Shown here: positions 23,755 to 28,304 of the stretch, piece after piece
Layout of the letters: each line of letters opens with the position of its first letter
Numbering within the stretch: the stretch's first letter is position 1
Assembly: GCA_036733985.1 (NCBI GenBank)
Contig: DAIMZM010000018.1
Span: 1-28,304 of the forward strand
Direction of reading: 5' to 3'
DNA: 28,304 nt
From: DAIMZM01 sp036733985
GTDB taxonomy: Bacteria > Bacillota > Dehalobacteriia > UBA4068
Notes under the pieces: generated by a model
Database searches by the model: none
Seen by the model: only the letters and a program-made list of their open reading frames with translations
Told to the model about the DNA's origin: nothing
Program-made: the position numbers and the translations under genes

Positions 23755-24954
23755 ATGGAATCATTACGAGAATTATACCGCATTGGCCGGGGGCCATCCA
23801 GTTCCCATACATTGGGGCCGGACCGGGCGGCGCGCATGTTTGCCCTGCGCTATCCTGAGGCGGACAGCTTTCATGTCACGCTCTACGGCTCCCTGGCGAA
23901 AACCGGCCGGGGCCATCTGACCGACCGGGCCGTTATCGACGCCCTGCAGCCTATCCCTGTGGAGCTGGTTTTCGATAGCCAGACCACTGGGCTGCCCCAT
24001 CCCAACACCATGGATCTGGTGGCTTACCATAAAGGGGTGGAGGCAGGCTTTGCCCGCATCCTTTCCCTGGGCGGCGGAAAAATCCAGGTAGTGGGTGAGC
24101 CGCCGGTATCGCCGGCGGATGTTTATAGCATGAACACCTTTGCCGATATCAAGGCCTGCTGCCAAAAAGAAGGCCTGAGGCTGTGGCAGTACGCGGTGAA
24201 GGAGGAAGGCCCGGATCTGCTGCTGTTCCTGCACAAGGTCTGGCAGGCCATGCAGAAATCCGTCTTCGACGGCCTGCAGGCCGAAGGCACCCTGCCCGGC
24301 GGTTTGGAGGTGCAGCGCAAGGCCAAACTGCTTTTCAATCAGCGGCATATTGACGAAAGCCCCAATACCCGTACCAGCCGTCTGGTCAGCGCCTACGCCT
24401 TTGCCGTGGCTGAGCAGAGCGCCGGCGGCGGCGTGGTGGTCACAGCGCCCACCTGCGGCTCCAGCGGCGTTTTGCCGGCGGTGCTGATGTATATTCAAAA
24501 TAAGAATGAGTTTTCCGACGATGAAATCGTCCGGGGCCTGGCCGCCGCCGGGCTGATCGGCAATCTGATCAAAACCAATGCCAGCATCAGCGGGGCGGAA
24601 TGCGGCTGCCAGGCCGAGATCGGCAGCGCCACCTCCATGGCTGCCGCCGCCCTGGCGGAGCTGTTCGGCATGGATCTGGATCAGATCGAATACGCGGCTG
24701 AAATGGCCATGGAACATAGCCTGGGCCTGACCTGCGACCCCATCAACGGGTTGGTGCAGATACCCTGCATCGAGCGGAACGCCGTGGCTGCCATGCGCGC
24801 CATCAGCGCTTTCACCCTGGCGAATTTCCTGACCCATACCCGGAAGATCAGCTTTGATATGGTGGTCAAAACCATGTACGAGACAGGGCGGGATCTTTTC
24901 TACCAGTACCGCGAGACCGCTGAAGGCGGCTTGGCGAAATATTACCGGGAATAG
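23755..24954 (+). CDS. sdaA: L-serine ammonia-lyase, iron-sulfur dependent (single chain)
   Basis: Converts L-serine to pyruvate and ammonia. The 399-residue protein joins the beta-like N-terminal part (LRELYRIGRGPSSSHTLGPDRAA) with the alpha catalytic part in one chain. The [4Fe-4S] ligands align as C285 (AECGCQAE), C327 (LTCDPING) and C338 (VQIPCIERN), with the spacing of known type II enzymes; the serine-binding TAPTCGSSGVLPA lies at 230-241. The C-terminal Cys tail that fills the active site in some relatives is absent here. ATG 23755 gives the family's usual N-terminus, but its AAGGAG is 13 bases away; a TTG at 23743 would be too close to the site. Part of the 22749-26104 operon. Confidence 0.93.
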   Translation: MESLRELYRIGRGPSSSHTLGPDRAARMFALRYPEADSFHVTLYGSLAKTGRGHLTDRAVIDALQPIPVELVFDSQTTGLPHPNTMDLVAYHKGVEAGFARILSLGGGKIQVVGEPPVSPADVYSMNTFADIKACCQKEGLRLWQYAVKEEGPDLLLFLHKVWQAMQKSVFDGLQAEGTLPGGLEVQRKAKLLFNQRHIDESPNTRTSRLVSAYAFAVAEQSAGGGVVVTAPTCGSSGVLPAVLMYIQNKNEFSDDEIVRGLAAAGLIGNLIKTNASISGAECGCQAEIGSATSMAAAALAELFGMDLDQIEYAAEMAMEHSLGLTCDPINGLVQIPCIERNAVAAMRAISAFTLANFLTHTRKISFDMVVKTMYETGRDLFYQYRETAEGGLAKYYRE

Positions 24955-24970
24955 GAGATAAAAATAACCC

Positions 24971-26104
24971 ATGGTCAAGCGGAAAGACCCCCGCAAGGGG
25001 AAAATGATTGTCTACGCCCTGACGGTTGCTTTTGCCCTGCTCTATATTTTTCTGGGCCGGCACCTGGCCATGCAGGGGTATCCGGATTGGGAGAAACCGG
25101 AGGCCAAAGGCTATAAAGCCGAGGTGACGGAAATCGTCTCTAACCAGCCGTCCGACAGGGGCCGGGAATTATTTTTCAAAGCCAGAGTCCTGTCCGGGCC
25201 GGATAAGGGGCAGGAGATCGTTATCCGCCAGGCCATTTTTGAGAATATTTATCCGGTGCAGGAAGCGGTGGCGGTTGGCGACCGGGTGTTGTTTGCCGCG
25301 GACACTTACCAGGAGGACAGCGATTGGCAGATGCTGGATTATCTGCGCAGCGACGCCATGATCTGGCTGGCTCTGGCCTTTGCCGCGGTGGTGATCGTCT
25401 TCGGGCGCTTTAAAGGGCTGAACACCCTGATTTCCATGACCTTTACCTGCCTGGCCATCTTCCTGGTGTTCATCCCCTCCATTCTTTCCGGCCATAATAT
25501 CTACCTCTGGTCTATCAGCACCTGTATTTATATCATCGCCATGTCCATGCTCTTTATCAATGGCGCCAACCGGAAAAGCTTTACCGCCGGCCTGGGCTGC
25601 GCCACCGGCCTGGCTATTTCCGGCCTGATCGCGGCGGTGATGGACAAAATCCTCAACCTGACCGGCATGACCAGTGAAGATACCCTATATCTACAGATGA
25701 TCGAGGTGGCCAAGCCTATTGATTTGACCGGGGTGATCTTCGCCTCCGTGATCATCGGCGCTTTAGGCGCCATCATGGACGTTTCCATGGATATCGCCTC
25801 CTCCCTGAACGAGCTGCGGGAAACCTCGCCCCAGATCAGCGGCAGGCAGCTGGCTATGTCCGGTTTTAATATCGGCCGGGATATCATGGGCACCATGGCC
25901 AATACCCTAGTGCTGGCTTATATCGGCGGCGGCCTGATCACCACGCTGCTGCTGGCGGCTTACAATATTTCCATGTTCGAGCTATTCAATATGGAGCTGA
26001 TCGTGGTGGAGATCCTGCAAGCCCTGGTGGGTAGTTTCGGTATTATGCTGGCCATTCCCTTTACCTCATTGCTCTGCGGCATTGTCTACCCCCGCAAGGT
26101 TTAA
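24971..26104 (+). CDS. YibE/F-like membrane protein
   Basis: A 377-residue membrane protein with an N-terminal helix (about residues 13-34), an extracytoplasmic segment (about 35-125; a beta-rich YibE-type part with KAEVTEIVSNQ) and about seven further helices. YibE/F markers are visible: VFGRFKGLNTLISM, FIPSILSGHNIYLWS, ASVIIGALGAIMDVSMDIASSLNEL and FNIGRDIMGTMANTLVLAYIGGGL. The family is thought to be a permease, but no substrate is known. It starts 16 bases after the serine deaminase stop, with the same 13-base spacing between AGGAG and ATG. A hairpin terminator follows. Confidence 0.9.
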   Translation: MVKRKDPRKGKMIVYALTVAFALLYIFLGRHLAMQGYPDWEKPEAKGYKAEVTEIVSNQPSDRGRELFFKARVLSGPDKGQEIVIRQAIFENIYPVQEAVAVGDRVLFAADTYQEDSDWQMLDYLRSDAMIWLALAFAAVVIVFGRFKGLNTLISMTFTCLAIFLVFIPSILSGHNIYLWSISTCIYIIAMSMLFINGANRKSFTAGLGCATGLAISGLIAAVMDKILNLTGMTSEDTLYLQMIEVAKPIDLTGVIFASVIIGALGAIMDVSMDIASSLNELRETSPQISGRQLAMSGFNIGRDIMGTMANTLVLAYIGGGLITTLLLAAYNISMFELFNMELIVVEILQALVGSFGIMLAIPFTSLLCGIVYPRKV

Positions 26105-26118
26105 CAGCCCAAAAACAG

Positions 26119-26142
26119 CGGCGCGTTCTTGCGAACGCGCCG
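26119..26142. terminator. Bidirectional terminator
   Basis: CGGCGCGTTC (26119-26128) and GAACGCGCCG (26133-26142) form a 10-bp stem with loop TTGC. On the minus strand it is followed by CTGTTTTTGG, and on the plus strand by TTAACTGTTTCC, so it can close both the YibE/F gene and the convergent small lipoprotein gene. Confidence 0.8.
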
Positions 26143-26163
26143 TTAACTGTTTCCGCTAAAGTA

Positions 26164-26433
26164 TCACAGGGTGCCCGGAGGCTTTCGCCCCTGATCTTTT
26201 TCCGGCTTTTCCGGCCTGGTTTTGCGGATGCGGTACAGCACCACGGCCAGGAAAACAATGATCAGGGCGATTATGAGCAAGGATTTCTGACCGCCGGCGG
26301 AACTGGCGATAAAAATGCTGGTAGGGCCGTCCGCGCCGCCGATAATGCCCACGGACGCTTCCTGCGGAGCGCAGGCCGTCAGCAGGCCGCCAAGGGGAAT
26401 CAGGGACAAAAAGCAAAAGAGCGGTTTTTTCAT
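26164..26433 (-). CDS. Mini-lipoprotein with sodium-pump decarboxylase beta-subunit motif
   Basis: An 89-residue protein: signal peptide with lipobox LTAC (Cys21), a short linker, then GIIGGADGPTSIFIAS (about 29-44), one transmembrane helix (about 50-67) and a Lys/Arg/Glu-rich cytoplasmic tail. The GGADGPT segment is a signature of the beta subunits of sodium-pumping decarboxylases (OadB/GcdB/MadB), where its Asp is essential for sodium transport. The rest of that 400-residue protein is missing here, so it cannot be an active pump by itself. Short proteins bearing this motif are often annotated as decarboxylase beta subunits in Clostridia, but their role is unknown. The ATG is 13 bases after AAGGA. 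It has its own strong promoter and a terminator: a one-gene transcript. Confidence 0.8.
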   Translation of the reverse strand: MKKPLFCFLSLIPLGGLLTACAPQEASVGIIGGADGPTSIFIASSAGGQKSLLIIALIIVFLAVVLYRIRKTRPEKPEKDQGRKPPGTL

Positions 26434-26471
26434 GGCAGGAACCCCATCCTTTTTTAGACAATACGGAAAAT

Positions 26472-26500
26472 TTGCCCCGCTTGCCTTGCTATGCTATTAT
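26472..26500 (+). promoter_or_regulatory. Promoter of the M24 peptidase gene
   Basis: TTGCCC (26472-26477), a 17-base spacer and TATTAT (26495-26500) preceded by TG, giving an extended -10 box. It overlaps the divergent promoter of the mini-lipoprotein. Confidence 0.6.
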
Positions 26501-26524
26501 ATATTTTTAGAAAACATATTTCAA
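26496..26524 (-). promoter_or_regulatory. Promoter of the mini-lipoprotein gene
   Basis: On the minus strand TTGAAA (26519-26524) and perfect TATAAT (26496-26501) are 17 bases apart. Its -10 shares almost all bases with the opposite promoter's -10. Confidence 0.75.
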
Positions 26525-26594
26525 GCGCTGGGAAGCAAAAGGCGGCTTTTTAGCAAAAGCCTGGCCGCCCAGGCTTCCGCTTAGGAGGATGAAC

Positions 26595-27857
26595 ATGGAG
26601 CAGGATTACTATTTGGGGAACAGAAAAGCGGTTTATCAGCAATTGCCGGAAAACGCGCTGCTGCTGATTTTCAGCGGCAAAGCGCCCAGAAAAACCGGGG
26701 ATGAATACTACCCCTTTTTCACGGACCGCAATTTTCTTTATTTGACCGGCATTGAGCAGCCAAATCTGACGCTGCTGGCTGCCAAAGCAGCGGGCGGCGC
26801 CATCCGGGAAAGCCTGTTTATCGCCGCCCCGGACGCCCATGCGGAGCGCTGGAACGGCCCCCGGATCAAAGCGGAGCAGGCCGCGGCCATCTCCGGCATT
26901 GGCGATATCCGCTATGAGCAGGAGCTGGACGCTATCCTGAGCAAGCTGGCCGGCACCGGGGATTACCATCATCTGTACCTGGATCTGGATAAGCTCACCG
27001 CCGATGAGCCGGATAACGGGGCCTATCTGATGGCGGCGGCGGCCCGGCGGCGTTATCCTTTTCTCGCCATAAAAAATGTCCGTCCCCTGATCCGGGCCTG
27101 CCGCACCATTAAGCAGCCCTGCGAGATCGCGGCCATGCGCCGGGCCGAGGAGCTGACCAAGTCGGGCATCCTGGCCATGATGGCCGCGGCCAGGCCGGGC
27201 ATGTACGAATACGAGCTGAAAGCGGAATGGGATTATGCCCTGACCAAACAGGGCGCGCTGGCCTCAGGCTTTCCGCCCATCATCAGCGCCGGGGAGAATA
27301 ATTTCTGCATCCACTATTATGCTTATCAGGGCCGCTGCCTTGATGGGGATCTGGTTTTAAACGATGTGGGCGCGGCTTTCGGCCATCTTTGCACCGATGT
27401 TTCCCGGGGCTGGCCAATCAACGGCAAATTCAGCGAAAGGCAAAAGCTGCTCTACGGCTGCGCCCTGGCTACCTCCGACCATATGTTTAGCCTTTTAAAG
27501 CCGGGCATGCTGCTCAGCGATGTGGACGCCCTGGCCCGCCGCTATAATTACGAGCGGCTGAAGGAGATCGGCCTCTGCCAATCCTGGGAGGAGATCGGTG
27601 CGTATATGTGGCATGGCGGCGCCCATCAGGTAGGCTATGACGTGCATGATGTGGATCTTCAGTATACCAGCCCCGGCCAGCAGCTCCTGCCCGGCATGGT
27701 TTTTTGCGTGGATATCGGCATTTATTGTGAGAAATGGGGCATTGGTTTCCGCCTGGAGGATAATTGCCTGATCACCGAGACGGGTTCAGAGAACCTTTCC
27801 GCCGCCATCCCCCGTACCGTGGCGGATATCGAAGCCTGCATCCGCCGGGGAGCATAA
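26595..27857 (+). CDS. M24 family Xaa-Pro aminopeptidase (aminopeptidase P)
   Basis: A cytoplasmic two-metal peptidase expected to remove N-terminal residues before proline. The 420-residue protein has an N-terminal aminopeptidase P domain (FFTDRNFLYLTGIEQPNL, about 41-58) and a C-terminal pita-bread catalytic domain. Metal ligands in order: D257 (LNDVGA), D268 (CTDVSR), H344 (HGGAHQVG), then D373 where family members usually have Glu (CVDIGIY in place of VEPGIY), and E388 (RLEDN). His351 (DVHDV) is also kept. The Glu to Asp change may alter metal binding, but the other residues suggest activity. ATG 26595 is preferred: AGGAGG (26583-26588) ends six bases before it, whereas the ATG at 26589 directly abuts it. 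Confidence 0.9.
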   Translation: MEQDYYLGNRKAVYQQLPENALLLIFSGKAPRKTGDEYYPFFTDRNFLYLTGIEQPNLTLLAAKAAGGAIRESLFIAAPDAHAERWNGPRIKAEQAAAISGIGDIRYEQELDAILSKLAGTGDYHHLYLDLDKLTADEPDNGAYLMAAAARRRYPFLAIKNVRPLIRACRTIKQPCEIAAMRRAEELTKSGILAMMAAARPGMYEYELKAEWDYALTKQGALASGFPPIISAGENNFCIHYYAYQGRCLDGDLVLNDVGAAFGHLCTDVSRGWPINGKFSERQKLLYGCALATSDHMFSLLKPGMLLSDVDALARRYNYERLKEIGLCQSWEEIGAYMWHGGAHQVGYDVHDVDLQYTSPGQQLLPGMVFCVDIGIYCEKWGIGFRLEDNCLITETGSENLSAAIPRTVADIEACIRRGA

Positions 27858-27897
27858 GCACGGAATGCGCCATTTGGTGACAAATTGCTTTCGCATC

Positions 27898-27917
27898 CAC
27901 AATATATTGTGCTTTTT
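27898..27917. promoter_or_regulatory. 14-base perfect palindrome upstream of purE
   Basis: CACAATATATTGTG (27898-27911) is followed by CTTTTT. It may be an operator for the purE promoter, or with the T run a weak terminator for the peptidase gene. Confidence 0.45.
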
Positions 27918-27937
27918 CTGAATATTGGTCGCCATAA

Positions 27938-27967
27938 TTGCTTTTTTTACCAGCGGTATGTTATGAT
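27938..27967 (+). promoter_or_regulatory. Possible purE promoter
   Basis: TTGCTT (27938-27943) and TATGAT (27962-27967) are 18 bases apart, about 26 bases before the purE start. The -35 match is modest. Confidence 0.45.
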
Positions 27968-27992
27968 ATCACTTTAAAGGAGATGAGGTCAT

Positions 27993-28304
27993 TTGAAAAA
28001 AGTTGCCATCATCATGGGCAGCATCAGCGATTTTGAGACGGTAAAGCCGGCCTTAGATGTGCTGAAGGACCTGGGGATCCCTTTTGAGGCCCATGTCTAT
28101 TCAGCCCACCGCAGCCCGGAGGAAGCCGGGGATTTTGCGGCCCATGCCAGGGAACGGGGCTATGGGGTAATCATTGCCGCCGCGGGGAAGGCCGCCCATC
28201 TGGCCGGGGCCTTGGCAGCCCAAACCACTTTGCCCATTATCGGCATCCCGGTGAAGAGCTCGGCTTTGGACGGGCTGGACGCCTTGCTTTCCACGGTGCA
28301 GATG
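27993..28304 (+). CDS. purE: N5-carboxyaminoimidazole ribonucleotide mutase (partial)
   Basis: The frame stays open to the window end, giving the first 104 residues. PurE converts N5-carboxyaminoimidazole ribonucleotide to 4-carboxyaminoimidazole ribonucleotide in purine synthesis. The substrate-binding MGSISDFETVKPALDVL, the SAHRSPEEA motif, then IIAAAGKAAHLAGALAAQTTLPIIGIP and LDGLDALLSTVQM are all in place; AHRSP and the AAHL loop mark class I PurE. The start is a TTG at 27993 preceded by AAGGAG (27977-27982). In most Clostridia it heads a purine operon, so further pur genes are likely downstream, outside the window. Confidence 0.9.
   Translation, partial: MKKVAIIMGSISDFETVKPALDVLKDLGIPFEAHVYSAHRSPEEAGDFAAHARERGYGVIIAAAGKAAHLAGALAAQTTLPIIGIPVKSSALDGLDALLSTVQM

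Noticed and set aside
23773..24996. 407-codon open frame opposite serine deaminase
   Set aside because: The plus-strand product has all catalytic and cluster residues; the reverse frame has none.
26156..26461. Alternative minus-strand frame over the mini-lipoprotein
   Set aside because: Arg/His-rich translation without motif; the other frame has a signal peptide, lipobox, conserved motif and membrane helix.
27858..27992. Purine riboswitch before purE
   Set aside because: The conserved purine aptamer loop sequences are not found in this 135-base gap.

Overview
The window looks like a chromosomal segment of a Gram-positive bacterium of the phylum Bacillota, probably class Clostridia. The GC content is fairly high and most genes have Shine-Dalgarno sites. 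There is a class B sortase next to a wall-anchored adhesin, several lipobox proteins, and an iron-sulfur L-serine ammonia-lyase, EFR1-type ferredoxin, PucR-type regulator and KimA-like permease, all common in anaerobic Clostridia. No phage, insertion sequence, CRISPR array, rRNA or tRNA was seen, and the species cannot be named from the sequence alone.

Layout. 1-2488: the end of a WG-repeat protein, an orphan PstS-like phosphate-type binding lipoprotein, and the 23S rRNA methyltransferase gene rlmD, tightly spaced. 2719-3626: a flavodoxin/ferredoxin (EFR1-type) gene broken by one frameshift. 3700-6988: a polar amino acid ABC importer made of a lipoprotein-anchored binding/permease fusion and an ATPase with an extra C-terminal domain, followed by an acetyltransferase. 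6999-10353: a type I glutamine synthetase and a PucR-family regulator transcribed divergently from a 350-bp region rich in inverted repeats. 10661-13464: a diguanylate cyclase with a Cys-rich sensor and a KimA-like APC permease, converging on one hairpin terminator. 13732-19769: a surface-adhesion module, a 1758-residue adhesin with five CnaB-type domains, a proline-rich stalk and a GPKTG sorting signal, overlapping a sortase B gene. 19873-22553: DUF1294 and DUF1508 proteins, an acetyltransferase and a cation diffusion facilitator. 22749-26104: a probable operon with a prepilin-like protein, a MnaT/Pat-type acetyltransferase, L-serine ammonia-lyase and a YibE/F membrane protein. 26164-28304: a tiny lipoprotein carrying the sodium-pump decarboxylase beta-subunit motif, an M24 aminopeptidase P, and the start of purE.

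How the genes work together. The adhesin and sortase form a self-contained substrate/enzyme pair. Glutamine synthetase, the amino acid importer, serine deaminase and the peptidase suggest a lifestyle based on amino acids and peptides, but there is no direct evidence that they are co-regulated. The least understood items are the decarboxylase-motif mini-lipoprotein, the C-terminal extension on the ABC ATPase, the Cys-rich cyclase sensor, the lone prepilin-like protein and the palindromes in the two large divergent intergenic regions.
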